Shown: piece after piece, positions 43,961 through 51,622 of the stretch
Position numbering within the stretch: the stretch's first letter is position 1
Layout of the letters: each line of letters starts with the position of its first letter
Assembly (NCBI GenBank): GCA_027314165.1
Contig: DAHVCH010000013.1
Coordinates: 1 to 64,000 of the forward strand
Length of the DNA stretch: 64,000 nucleotides
DNA from: Thermoplasmata archaeon
GTDB lineage: Archaea; Thermoplasmatota; Thermoplasmata; Lutacidiplasmatales; UBA184
Direction: 5' to 3'
Made by a program: the position numbers and the translations under genes
The notes under the pieces: generated by a model
The model's input: only the letters and a program-made list of their open reading frames with translations
Told to the model about the DNA's origin: nothing
The model's database searches: none

Positions 43961-44791
43961 TCAGCTGGCGGAGGGCGGGGAGGCCCGCGAGCTTCCGCCC
44001 CGCCGCCGTGTATGGGCCTCGGGCAAGGAGACGCCGAGCTTCTTCGCCGTCCGCTCCAGCGCCTGCGCCATCGTGATGCTGCCCTCCAGGACGGAGGTCG
44101 CCAGCTCCCGCGGGATGGTGAAGAGCCCCCCGCTCATCTCGCGGCTGATCCGCTGGACGTTCGCGACCTCCCCCGGGGTGATCCGTAGGAGCTCTCGCCC
44201 CCGTACCCTCTCCCCTGGGGTGGCCGCGATGGCCTTCGCGGCCAGGCTGTCGTTCTGGCGCCGACCCTGGAGGGTCGTCCCCTCCTCGTTCGCGAGCTCC
44301 ACCGGCGCTCCGAGGGGCAGGAGCGCGTTCACGATCCGATTGCGTCGCAGGTGGTCGCCGGTCCCGACCCGGAAGGTGAGGTGAGCTCTCGGGAACCCGC
44401 GGGAGAGCTTCCGGCCGAGGGCGGCGACGGCCTCGGGGCTCTCGACGACCCCTTCGGCCAGGCAGGCCCCGGTCGGGCCCAGCACGGCGTAGCCGGGACG
44501 GGGGCCCGGGTCGATGCCTACGAGCAGCCCGCGTGGAGCGCTGTCCTCGTGCATCGCGTCTCGGAGGGCCGCTCCGAGCGCGGTCAGGTCCCCGGGGCTC
44601 GCGACCAGCACCCGCGGGTGGAGGACCCTGGGCGCCTCTTCCCGGGAGGTGACGACGACCGCGACGCGGGAGGGGATCCTCTGACCGGGGAGCAAGCTCA
44701 CGGTGGGGATCCGGCGCTCCCGAAGGAACGCCGCGACCTCTCCGTAGAGCACCGGGTCGCGGGTAACCAATCCCACCCACCGGTCGCGCAA
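43961..44791 (-). CDS. RNase H/RuvC-fold protein of unknown function
   Basis: 276 residues. The middle starts with LVGIDPGPRPGYAVLG (about residue 100), the first strand of RuvC/RNase H-like nucleases with its catalytic Asp. A later acidic residue lies in ELANEEGTT, and RRQNDSLAAKAIA near residue 195 looks like the final catalytic helix with its Asp. A C-terminal helical region follows. It resembles the archaeal RNase H-like families around COG2433, but I cannot name it firmly. TTG 44791 was chosen by a TATA-like CATAAGG 25 bases upstream; the open frame further upstream looks like shadow. Confidence 0.7.
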   Translation of the reverse strand: MRDRWVGLVTRDPVLYGEVAAFLRERRIPTVSLLPGQRIPSRVAVVVTSREEAPRVLHPRVLVASPGDLTALGAALRDAMHEDSAPRGLLVGIDPGPRPGYAVLGPTGACLAEGVVESPEAVAALGRKLSRGFPRAHLTFRVGTGDHLRRNRIVNALLPLGAPVELANEEGTTLQGRRQNDSLAAKAIAATPGERVRGRELLRITPGEVANVQRISREMSGGLFTIPRELATSVLEGSITMAQALERTAKKLGVSLPEAHTRRRGGSSRASPPSAS

Positions 44792-44913
44792 CGTACCGGA
44801 AGGCTTCTCGCCCCTTATGGGGATTCCGTTACCGGCGAGAGAGCTCGGGGTGAGGACCCGGTCCGGGCGGAGGACGGTGGAAGCCTCATAGGCGCCACGT
44901 CCCTCGCGAGGCC

Positions 44914-45438
44914 GTGCCCGCGTGCATCCACTGCGGTACGACCCTGGAGGAAGGGGCGTTCTTCTGCCCGAAGTGCCTCCGCACCCAGGTGATGCTCCCC
45001 TCCCCGAGCGCACCGTTCTCCCCGTCCCCGTTCGCGCCTCCACCCCAGACCGCGGTCGCGCTTCCGCCTCCTCCCCCGCCCCCGCCGTCCACGCTCGGGA
45101 ACGCGCCCCCGATCGTGTACCGGACCCAACCGACGGTGCCTCCCCCTTCGGCTCCGCTTCCCGGGGCTGGCCCTTCGCCATATTTTCCCCCCCCACCGCT
45201 CGTGGCGAGCCCACCCCCTCCCCCTGCCGAGGGGCTTCCCGTCCCTCCAGGCCAGGAAGGCCGAGCGCGTCGCTGCCCTTCCTGCAACACCGTTATCTCA
45301 CGCTCGGCGGTCGCATGCCCCGTATGCGCGACCTCCCTCCCACGAGAGCCGGCGGCGGTGCCCGCCCGGCTGACGGGCGGGGCCGGTCCGATGCCGAGCG
45401 GAGGCGCGGCGGGCGCCGCGGGCTCCGAACCTCGGTGA
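44914..45438 (+). CDS. Double zinc-ribbon protein with Pro-rich linker
   Basis: 174 residues. The N-terminal ribbon has CIHC (4-7) and CPKC (18-21). A linker of about 90 residues is almost all Pro, Ala, Ser and Leu. The second ribbon has CPSC and CPVC (about 122-140). It ends with a Gly/Ala tail. There is no membrane helix. Its stop overlaps the start of the RNase P subunit gene (TGATG), so it may be an RNA-processing partner; this is inference only. Confidence 0.75.
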   Translation: MPACIHCGTTLEEGAFFCPKCLRTQVMLPSPSAPFSPSPFAPPPQTAVALPPPPPPPPSTLGNAPPIVYRTQPTVPPPSAPLPGAGPSPYFPPPPLVASPPPPPAEGLPVPPGQEGRARRCPSCNTVISRSAVACPVCATSLPREPAAVPARLTGGAGPMPSGGAAGAAGSEPR

Positions 45439-45842
45439 TGGTGACCGTCGCCCGCAGCCGGATCGACCACTTGTTCAAGGAAGCGGACGAGGCCGGACAA
45501 CGCGGCGCGATCGACGTCGCCAGCCGCTACGTCCGCCTCGCTCGTCGTGTCGGGACGCGGTACAACGTTCGGATCCCGCCAGAGCTGCGCGCAAGGTTCT
45601 GTCGTGGGTGCCTCACGTACCTCCGCGAAGGCACGACCGCCCGGACCCGCCTTCGGGCCGGTCGGAAGGTCCGGACGTGCCTGCGCTGCGGACGGTCCTA
45701 CCGGTTCGTCTTCCGTGAGGCCAGGCCGCGAGACGCGAGCGGGTCTCTGGTTCTTGGCGATGCCGGTCTCCCGATCGGGGTTCCGGTGGACGAGCTGGCC
45801 GAGGAAGACGCTCAGGACGGCGAGGAGCTCGACGGGGCGTGA
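45438..45842 (+). CDS. rnp4: Ribonuclease P protein component 4 (Rpp21/Rpr2)
   Basis: 134 residues. A helical N-terminus (IDHLFKEADEAG, SRYVRLARRV) is followed by the zinc-binding core CRGC (C55, C58), TTARTRLRAGRKVRTC and CLRC (C81, C84). This is the archaeal RNase P subunit that, with Rpp29, binds the specificity domain of the RNA and helps mature tRNA 5' ends. The last 40 residues are acidic and extra to the family. Just downstream lies tRNA-Leu(CAA). ATG 45438 shares one base with the upstream stop. Confidence 0.92.
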   Translation: MVTVARSRIDHLFKEADEAGQRGAIDVASRYVRLARRVGTRYNVRIPPELRARFCRGCLTYLREGTTARTRLRAGRKVRTCLRCGRSYRFVFREARPRDASGSLVLGDAGLPIGVPVDELAEEDAQDGEELDGA

Positions 45843-45910
45843 CCCGGTCGGGCCGTTCCGCATCTTCCTCGCGATGCCCAGAAATAGGCCTCCCCGGTCC
45901 GGTGGTTCGC

Positions 45911-45995
45911 GCTGGCGTAGCAAAGTTTGGCCAAATGCGACGGACTCAAGATCCGTTCTCGTAGGAGTTCCCAGGTTCAAATCCTGGCGCCAGCA
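45911..45995 (+). tRNA. tRNA-Leu (anticodon CAA)
   Basis: Acceptor GCTGGCG pairs with CGCCAGC, with discriminator A. The anticodon arm is ACGGA-CTCAAGA-TCCGT with anticodon CAA. It has a long variable arm, as expected for leucine, and T arm CCAGG-TTCAAAT-CCTGG. Unlike tRNA-Leu(TAG) at 32333 it has no intron. CCA is not encoded. Confidence 0.94.
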
Positions 45996-46082
45996 TGATC
46001 CAATAACTGCACGGTGTAGCAAGAGTGGCTGACTCTTGACGGGCCCCCCCTCCTCCGGAGGAGTGCTACCAACCCCGGGGGA

Positions 46083-47174
46083 ATGGAGGGAATGCCCAAG
46101 AGCCAGCTGACGTGGGAAGCGACCTGGACCGAACCGATAACCATGGCGGCCCTGACCCGGCGCCTCTACGAGGAGGGTGCGGGGAAGGAGGACCTGGTGG
46201 CCCTCCTCAAGGACCGCGACCGGGAGCTTGTCGAGAGGTTCTGCGGACCCTGGTACCATCCTCTCGAGGACGCGCGCTTCGAGAGAGCTGGCACCCGGGT
46301 CCGTCAGAGGCTGGGCACGCGCTTCGGGATTGTCTCCCTCAACTCGACATACAATGTCACCTTCAATGGCTCCGGACTACCCTTGGGGACGATCTGGTCG
46401 GTCGTCATCAACGGGACGTCCTTCCCGTCGACCGGGTCCGAGCTGAGCGTTGACGCTCCCAACGGAACCTACGCGTTCACCGTGGGCCCGGTCCCTGGGT
46501 ACGTGCCAATCCCACGCGTTGGGGGCTTTCGGGTCTCGGGTCAAGCGCTCTCTGTCGGGATCGCCTTCTCACCGTTCAGGTACCTGGCGACCTTCACTGA
46601 AAAAGGGCTCGCGCCGGGACGGAACTGGTCCGTGGTACTTGATGGAAAGGGCGAGTGGACCACGGGGGCTGACGTCAAACTCGACCTTCCGAACGGCAGT
46701 CAATCTTGGTCCCTCGGCCCTGTTCAGGGCTTCCATCCCTCCCCCACCTCGGGTACGGTCTCGATCCTCGGGGCGGATGTGAGGCAGAACGTGACCTTCC
46801 AGGTCGTCGAATATCCCGTGAGGATCTACGAGGCGGGGCTTTCTCCAGGGACGAACGGGTCGGTGATCTTCGCAGGCGAGGCCCTCGTTTCGACAGGTCC
46901 GTCCCTGGGCACGCTGGAACCGAACGGAACTTTCGCCTTCACGATGGGTACTGTGCAAGGGTACGTACCCTCCCCCCGGGAGGGCATGCTCGTCGTGAAC
47001 GGCGATGCCGTCGCCCTTGTGATCAACTATACCGCGGTTCCGCCGTCGAGCCCGAGCGCGGTAGGGATCGACCGTGATCTCGCCTTGGTCGTTGTCCTCG
47101 TGCTTCTGATCGCGGCGAACCTCGTGTTGAGCTTTCCTCGCAAGCGACGGCGCCTCGATGGACCCCCGAGGTAG
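46083..47174 (+). CDS. Chimeric protein: helical N-terminus, three surface repeats, C-terminal anchor
   Basis: 363 residues. Residues 1-85 are charged and helical with no signal peptide. Residues about 88-320 hold three copies of a repeat of about 75 residues (GLP-x-G-x-x-WSV, then PNG-x-x-x-F, then GY-x-P-x-P-x-x-G), a surface-protein repeat common in Thermoplasmata. A membrane helix (about 330-350) precedes a KRRR stop-transfer. The positive tail implies the repeats lie outside, yet no export signal precedes them. Codon third positions contain more A and T than in neighbouring genes. ATG 46092 is an alternative start. Confidence 0.72.
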   Translation: MEGMPKSQLTWEATWTEPITMAALTRRLYEEGAGKEDLVALLKDRDRELVERFCGPWYHPLEDARFERAGTRVRQRLGTRFGIVSLNSTYNVTFNGSGLPLGTIWSVVINGTSFPSTGSELSVDAPNGTYAFTVGPVPGYVPIPRVGGFRVSGQALSVGIAFSPFRYLATFTEKGLAPGRNWSVVLDGKGEWTTGADVKLDLPNGSQSWSLGPVQGFHPSPTSGTVSILGADVRQNVTFQVVEYPVRIYEAGLSPGTNGSVIFAGEALVSTGPSLGTLEPNGTFAFTMGTVQGYVPSPREGMLVVNGDAVALVINYTAVPPSSPSAVGIDRDLALVVVLVLLIAANLVLSFPRKRRRLDGPPR

Positions 47175-47244
47175 AGGGCTGGCCGGCCGTTTAGGGCGGC
47201 TCACGTCATCAAAGCCGCGGTGGTCTTCCCCTCACCGGGGCAAG

Positions 47245-47252
47245 ACTTTACC
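47245..47252 (+). promoter_or_regulatory. TATA box for the 47273 methyltransferase
   Basis: ACTTTACC lies 21-28 bases before GTG 47273, implying a leaderless transcript. Confidence 0.55.
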
Positions 47253-47272
47253 GCCCCGGGGGTCACGGTGGG

Positions 47273-48217
47273 GTGGCCCAAGAAGGCGTGTCGAGACCCG
47301 AAGCCAAGGTCTCCCTCCAAGAGCTATCGACCTTGGACTTTGGTTCGCTCTGGAAGGGCAGGCAGCGAACCACCGAGGTGGAGTGCGGGGTCCTAGCCCA
47401 TATCCTTGGACCTGCGGATCGCCGGAGGATCCTTGAGGTAGGTACTGGCGAGGGACGGCTGACCCCCCTTGTGGTATCTCTCTCTGGACAATACGTCGGC
47501 GTCGATGCCGTTCCCGGCTTCTTGGGCTCTCTCCGCTCGAAAGGTCAGTTGCGGCCGGAGGACGCCCTCATGATGGCGAACGCCTACCGCTTGCCGTTCC
47601 TGCCCGGGACCTTCACGGCACTGGTGTGCGTGCGTGTGTTCAACTTCTTCGAGCGCGCAGACCTCGCGCTGCAGGAGTTCTGGAGAGTCCTTGCCCCCGG
47701 AGGGTCGCTGGTCCTGGGGGTGCAGGTTCGACCCTCTCTGGCCTCCGTGGTCGATGACATCAGGGACTCTCTACGGGGCGTCCGCGGAGAGCCGCTCACC
47801 TTCTCCCGCGCTGCAGTGGTTCCCCTTCCGATGACCGTCATTCCCACCTGGCAACCGCTGCGCAGCGAGTTGAAGCGGAGGCTGTCGGAGGCGGGATTCA
47901 CCCCGGCCTCGGAGGGTCACTCTGGTCTCGAGGACTACTGGCCGCTCAACCAACTCCCCGCGCGCTTCTTCGTGAGTCTCTCGAAGATGTCGGAGGGGAT
48001 CCCGATCTTTCCGACCGTGTTCGTTCGGGCGGTCAAGGGGGGCAGCAGTCCCCCAGAGCTGGCTCCGTGGGGAGCCTCGCTGGCCTGTCCCCGTTGTCGA
48101 CGAGCTCTCCCGTCCTCGAAGGAGGCCGAGGTCGGAAAGATGACGTGCGGGTCGTGTGGGTACACGGTGCAGGAGATCCAAGGTATTCCCGACGCTCGCT
48201 GGGGCATCGACCCGTGA
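47273..48217 (+). CDS. SAM methyltransferase with C-terminal Trm112-like zinc domain
   Basis: 314 residues. Residues 35-230 are a class I methyltransferase with ILEVGTGEGRL (53-63), LPFLPGTFTALVCVRVFNFF (motif IV-like) and the post-motif helix LQEFWRVLAPGGSLVLGV. Residues about 268-310 form a zinc ribbon (CPRC, CGSC) ending in IQGIPDARWG, as in Trm112/YcaR-type domains with their typical IPDAR/IPVM tail. Fusing the activator-like domain to the enzyme is notable. The substrate is unknown. The gene has somewhat more A/T at third codon positions than most genes here. Confidence 0.8.
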   Translation: MAQEGVSRPEAKVSLQELSTLDFGSLWKGRQRTTEVECGVLAHILGPADRRRILEVGTGEGRLTPLVVSLSGQYVGVDAVPGFLGSLRSKGQLRPEDALMMANAYRLPFLPGTFTALVCVRVFNFFERADLALQEFWRVLAPGGSLVLGVQVRPSLASVVDDIRDSLRGVRGEPLTFSRAAVVPLPMTVIPTWQPLRSELKRRLSEAGFTPASEGHSGLEDYWPLNQLPARFFVSLSKMSEGIPIFPTVFVRAVKGGSSPPELAPWGASLACPRCRRALPSSKEAEVGKMTCGSCGYTVQEIQGIPDARWGIDP

Positions 48218-48457
48218 GGGTGGCTGCCCGGATCACCGAGGGGTCTCGTCGGCTCGGGGGACGCGATCAGGACCGGGCCGCGCCTTGAGCCCCCAGTAGG
48301 TGGGAGCGAACGGCTCCGCGACGTGGCGCTCCACTCCCAGGATCACAGAAGAGCACCCGCGGGTCCATCCTCCGAAAGCTGACCCGCGCTCACATGCACC
48401 CGACGGATCCTCGCCCCGCAGGCACGCGGGTTCCGTCTCGGGTTGGGGTCGACCGGC

Positions 48458-48781
48458 TCAGCCAGGCACCTGACAGCGATCGATCCGACAGACCGCTCCG
48501 GGGGCCAGCCAGGCGTTCGGCACCGGGAGGAGGACCATCCGATGACAGCTGAGACAGCGGACCAAATCGTCGGACCTGCGGGAGATGTTGTGATCGTAAC
48601 AGTACGGGCACTGCTCGAGCTGCCTCGAATAATGCGAATAGTCCCGCTCGTCGTGGCGGACCGGAAGGTAGCGCCCATCGAGGGCCTCCCGCGCGCCACA
48701 CGTCGGGCAGAACAGGTACCCTCCGTCGTCGACCTCGCAGTCGTCCGCGGCGCAGACCGTGCAACGGCCATACTTCCTCAT
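48458..48781 (-). CDS. Small double zinc-ribbon protein
   Basis: 107 residues. Ribbon 1 has CTVC and CPTC (7-10, 25-28); ribbon 2 has CPYC and CLSC (about 58-61 and 76-79). Two further cysteines lie near the C-terminus. It has no membrane helix. Such small proteins often act as transcription or RNA-binding factors, but nothing specific is recognisable. It stands alone, with intergenic gaps of about 240 bases on both sides. Confidence 0.68.
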   Translation of the reverse strand: MRKYGRCTVCAADDCEVDDGGYLFCPTCGAREALDGRYLPVRHDERDYSHYSRQLEQCPYCYDHNISRRSDDLVRCLSCHRMVLLPVPNAWLAPGAVCRIDRCQVPG

Positions 48782-48983
48782 CGACGGGTTAGAGGGTAGG
48801 GGCCGACCGGTCGCCCGGGACCCTACTCCGGACCATCCCTACCTGTTCCATTTGGAGGGGGGTTCTTCAATGTCGAGTATCCCGAAGAATAGGACGCCGC
48901 TCCGACCCCCTGCGTGGTGGTCGCTTCGATAGGGCGTTACCGATCCCCCACTCCCGCTTGATGAACCTCCTCGGGGCTGTACC

Positions 48984-48991
48984 GTTAAGCG
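48984..48991 (+). promoter_or_regulatory. Possible TATA box for the 49021 gene
   Basis: GTTAAGCG lies about 33 bases before ATG 49021. A GAAGAGG purine run just before the ATG may also bind ribosomes. Confidence 0.4.
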
Positions 48992-49020
48992 CGCGGCCCG
49001 CGGGAGATCGAGGGAAGAGG

Positions 49021-49434
49021 ATGAGCGACATGGTCCGACTCCCAGTGGGATTTTTCACTGCGAACGGCGGCCTGTTCCATTACGAGGAACTGGAGGCCCA
49101 CCCGGTGGCCCACTACGTGGAAGATGATTCGCCTTCTGCGCCCGCATCGAGGAGCGCGCTCCGACTGAAGCAGGACCTCTACGAGAGCGCGGGAGACCGG
49201 CCTTTCGTGGTCCATTCCGTCCTCGAGCACCGGGACCACAAGCGGACCGTGGTGGGGCGGGTGGAACGCTTTGGAAGTCTGGCCGAGGTCATGTTGCACT
49301 ATCCTTCCCTCGCCAGGTCGGCGGGCTACATGGTCCGGTCGCCCGAGGGAGCGGGGGAGAGCTCGCGCAGGGAGCGAGAGGGCTCGGGTCACCCGGACGA
49401 GGCTCCCTCGTCGGTGGCCGCCGTGGAACCTTGA
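49021..49434 (+). CDS. Uncharacterised 137-residue family, member 1
   Basis: 137 residues, no known family. It shares with the protein at 62553 the motifs RLPVGFxTAxG (residues 6-16), LExH (24-27), FVVHxV near 62, GR near 79 and P-x-LARSA near 95, at the same spacing. The tail after residue 105 is polar and variable. There is no membrane helix or Cys cluster, so it is probably cytoplasmic. The conserved core is likely one small alpha/beta domain. Function unknown. Confidence 0.75.
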   Translation: MSDMVRLPVGFFTANGGLFHYEELEAHPVAHYVEDDSPSAPASRSALRLKQDLYESAGDRPFVVHSVLEHRDHKRTVVGRVERFGSLAEVMLHYPSLARSAGYMVRSPEGAGESSRREREGSGHPDEAPSSVAAVEP

Positions 49435-49567
49435 CCTCCAGTTCTCCGAGCAGCGCTCGGGGGAGGCCTTTGCGCGGAGACGTGGGGGCCCGCAGGAGAC
49501 GACCTCGTCAGCCCGTGCGGCTAGCTCGTCCACGAACTTGCGAGGCCATGCGCCCCGGGGCCCCAGT

Positions 49568-50080
49568 TCACGCCGGGGGCTCCCCGTTGGGGACGCGGTC
49601 ATTGGAGAACGGGGCGGAGCAGCGGTCAAGGTAGAGGAAGATGGGCTCGGACATCCTGGCGAGGGCGCGTCCGCGTTTGGTCAGCAGGTAGTTCACGCGC
49701 GGGGGCCGGCTGGAAAGGACCACCCGGGCGACCAGACCGAGCGATTCCAGGGACTTCAGCTTGAGCGACAGCACCCGGGGAGAGATGGCGCCGATCTCCC
49801 TTCGCAAGGCCTCGAACCCCCAGCCGTCGGGGGCACCGTAGAGCACAACGAGGGTTTCCACTCCCCACTTGCTGAACACTGCGCGGGAGAGGGCGAGGTT
49901 CCTCTGGACCTCGCGCCGGGGGTCCATGTCCGCCCGTGAGCCTTCGAGACTGAGGACCATGCGGCAGAACCCCGCGCATAGCTCCGAGAACTGAAGGAAC
50001 CGGTCCTCGAGGTCACCGGGTCCCTCGACGGGCGGCGGGAGAAGCTCGCGGGGGGTCGGGATGGGAAGGGGTCGCTTCAC
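49568..50080 (-). CDS. HxlR-type winged-helix transcription regulator
   Basis: 170 residues. The C-terminal part (about 75-155) has the HxlR/DUF24-type layout: KWGVETLVVLYGAPDGWGF, then FEALRREIGAISPRVLSLKL (recognition helix), LESLGLV and VNYLLTKRGRAL as the wing. The N-terminal 70 residues are an extra helical region. GTG 50080 was chosen for the GGAGGTGG box upstream; the frame is open to a GTG at 50170 whose added residues look like shadow. It lies next to the phosphorelay locus and could regulate it (inference). The cysteines that sense oxidants in some HxlR relatives are absent from the wing. Confidence 0.75.
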   Translation of the reverse strand: MKRPLPIPTPRELLPPPVEGPGDLEDRFLQFSELCAGFCRMVLSLEGSRADMDPRREVQRNLALSRAVFSKWGVETLVVLYGAPDGWGFEALRREIGAISPRVLSLKLKSLESLGLVARVVLSSRPPRVNYLLTKRGRALARMSEPIFLYLDRCSAPFSNDRVPNGEPPA

Positions 50081-50295
50081 CAGCAGTTCCACCTCCGAGG
50101 GTCCTCCACGGTGCGTTCGGACCGACCCCGACCGTGTCGAGAACTCACCGGCGCCGGGATTCGTACGCACACGAGCGGTTTCGGTAGTTCCATATGGGGG
50201 TACTTCCTATTTCTATTAACGCCCGTAAGGTTCGCCTCACCGGGACGGCTCGGAAGTAGGTCCTTTCCCACAACAATAGTCCACCAAGAGCAGTC

Positions 50296-50868
50296 ATGGA
50301 GCCGATCGCACCCTCTTCCAACGACGGGGAAGGGACGGTGCTGAGGACCGTACGCGGTCTCCGGTATCTCTTGGTCGACGACTCTCCGGTCATCCGGCTC
50401 GTGTTGCGAGGGGGTCTCGAGAAGGAGGGGATCGATCCCGCGAACATCGTCGAGGCTGGAGAGGGCACCGTCGCCTTCCGCGCCTTCCGTGCGGTTCGTC
50501 CGCAGGTGGTCTTCATGGACCTGACGCTGGTCGAAGAGGGCGGGGCCAGGTCCAGGGGGGCCCGCGCACCCCGGCCGGAAGGCGGGGAGCAGGTGGCCCG
50601 CCGCATGATGGCGGCCGACCCGAGGGTGAGGATCGTGGTATGCACCGGCGCATCGATCGACGACCCCCGCGTCCAGCTTCTCGTTCGTCTGGGCGCCTTC
50701 TACGTGCTGCTGAAGCCCGTCCAATCCTCTCACCTCCGCTCGCTCCTCACGCTCCTAGAGATGGACCTCCGGAGCGCGGCGCCCGCTCGAGAAGTCCTGG
50801 ACAGACCTGGTCGAGCTGCTCCGTCGCCCGCGCCCTCGCAAGGTCGAGCTCGTCGAGCAGCCCGCTGA
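50296..50868 (+). CDS. Stand-alone receiver (CheY-like) with insert after the phospho-Asp
   Basis: 190 residues. The acidic pair is LLVDDS (D28-D29), the phosphoacceptor D75 is in VFMDLTL, Thr is in VCTGAS and the Lys is in LLKPV. Between D75 and helix 4 lies a Gly/Arg/Pro-rich insert (about residues 80-95) that normal receivers lack. A basic tail of about 30 residues follows the domain. There is no output domain, so it probably acts by protein contact. Its 3' end overlaps the convergent receiver-HPt gene by 122 bases. The paralogue at 54512 carries a similar insert. Confidence 0.85.
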   Translation: MEPIAPSSNDGEGTVLRTVRGLRYLLVDDSPVIRLVLRGGLEKEGIDPANIVEAGEGTVAFRAFRAVRPQVVFMDLTLVEEGGARSRGARAPRPEGGEQVARRMMAADPRVRIVVCTGASIDDPRVQLLVRLGAFYVLLKPVQSSHLRSLLTLLEMDLRSAAPAREVLDRPGRAAPSPAPSQGRARRAAR

Positions 50869-51619
50869 TCGCCTCGAGCGAGCCGCCGAGGGCGAGCCGC
50901 TCGATCTTGTCCGCGAGCTCGGTGAGCTCCCACGCCCCCATGTAAGCCGCGGTCGAACGGAAGGCGTGGGCGGCGGCGCGAGCGTCGTGCGCGTCCCTTC
51001 GTGCGATGGCCCCCTTCAGCCGAGGTCCGAGGAGCTCGCCCTCGAGGTAGAACACCGAAGCCACCGAGCGCACGAGCTCCTGCTCGAGGCCGGGTTCCGC
51101 GAGCGATCTCAGGTTCGCCAGCGCGATCGGATCGAGGGGCGGAGGGAGGGGTTCGCTGGAGGGCGGGCGGGGGGCTCCCGACCGAGGGCAACCTCCGCGA
51201 GCAGGGCAGTTCCCTGCCGGGCTTCCGACCTCGCTCCACGGCACCATCTCCCTCAGCACCCCCTGGAGCTCTCCGGGGGCGAACACGTGCTTGGTGACCG
51301 CGGCTCTCGCGCCGGCCTCCAACGCCTGACGTCGGACGGAGGGGTCCGAGGAACCCGTAAGGACCAGGACGAGCGTTCCGGGAGCGGCCTCGAGGGCGTG
51401 ACGGACGGCCGCCGCGCCGTGGTCGTCCGGAAGCGACAGGTCGAGGAGCAGCACCTCGGTCTTCCCCTGCCGGAGGACCTCGAGGGCGGGTTGCATTCGG
51501 GTGAAGTGACGGAGCTCGATGGGCACCCATGCGGGGCCGGAGCGCAGCGCGAGATCGACAAGCCTGGCGTCCGCGGGGTTGTCCTCGACCAGCATTACGT
51601 GGAGAGCCGATCTTGCCAT
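50747..51619 (-). CDS. Receiver-HPt phosphorelay protein
   Basis: 290 residues. The receiver domain (1-125) has D12-D13 (VEDN), phosphoacceptor D60 (LLLDLSLP), Thr in LTGSS and Lys in VTKHV. A linker of about 45 residues with two cysteines follows, then an HPt four-helix bundle (about 165-280) with the phospho-His H218 in AAHAFRSTA. Such a protein can pass phosphate from one receiver to another. It is the last gene of the five-gene run starting at 55021. Confidence 0.88.
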   Translation of the reverse strand: MARSALHVMLVEDNPADARLVDLALRSGPAWVPIELRHFTRMQPALEVLRQGKTEVLLLDLSLPDDHGAAAVRHALEAAPGTLVLVLTGSSDPSVRRQALEAGARAAVTKHVFAPGELQGVLREMVPWSEVGSPAGNCPARGGCPRSGAPRPPSSEPLPPPLDPIALANLRSLAEPGLEQELVRSVASVFYLEGELLGPRLKGAIARRDAHDARAAAHAFRSTAAYMGAWELTELADKIERLALGGSLEAISGLLDELDLARARATEQLDQVCPGLLERAPRSGGPSLGA

Positions 51620-51622
51620 GGT

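Noticed and set aside
45996-49440. Integrated element after tRNA-Leu(CAA)
   Set aside because: As a definite mobile element it is unsupported: no integrase, no transposase and no repeated tRNA end were seen; only the composition hint is reported as a finding.
50077-50733. A minus-strand 218-codon frame opposite the receiver gene at 50296
   Set aside because: The plus strand has all receiver active-site residues; the minus frame is a shadow.
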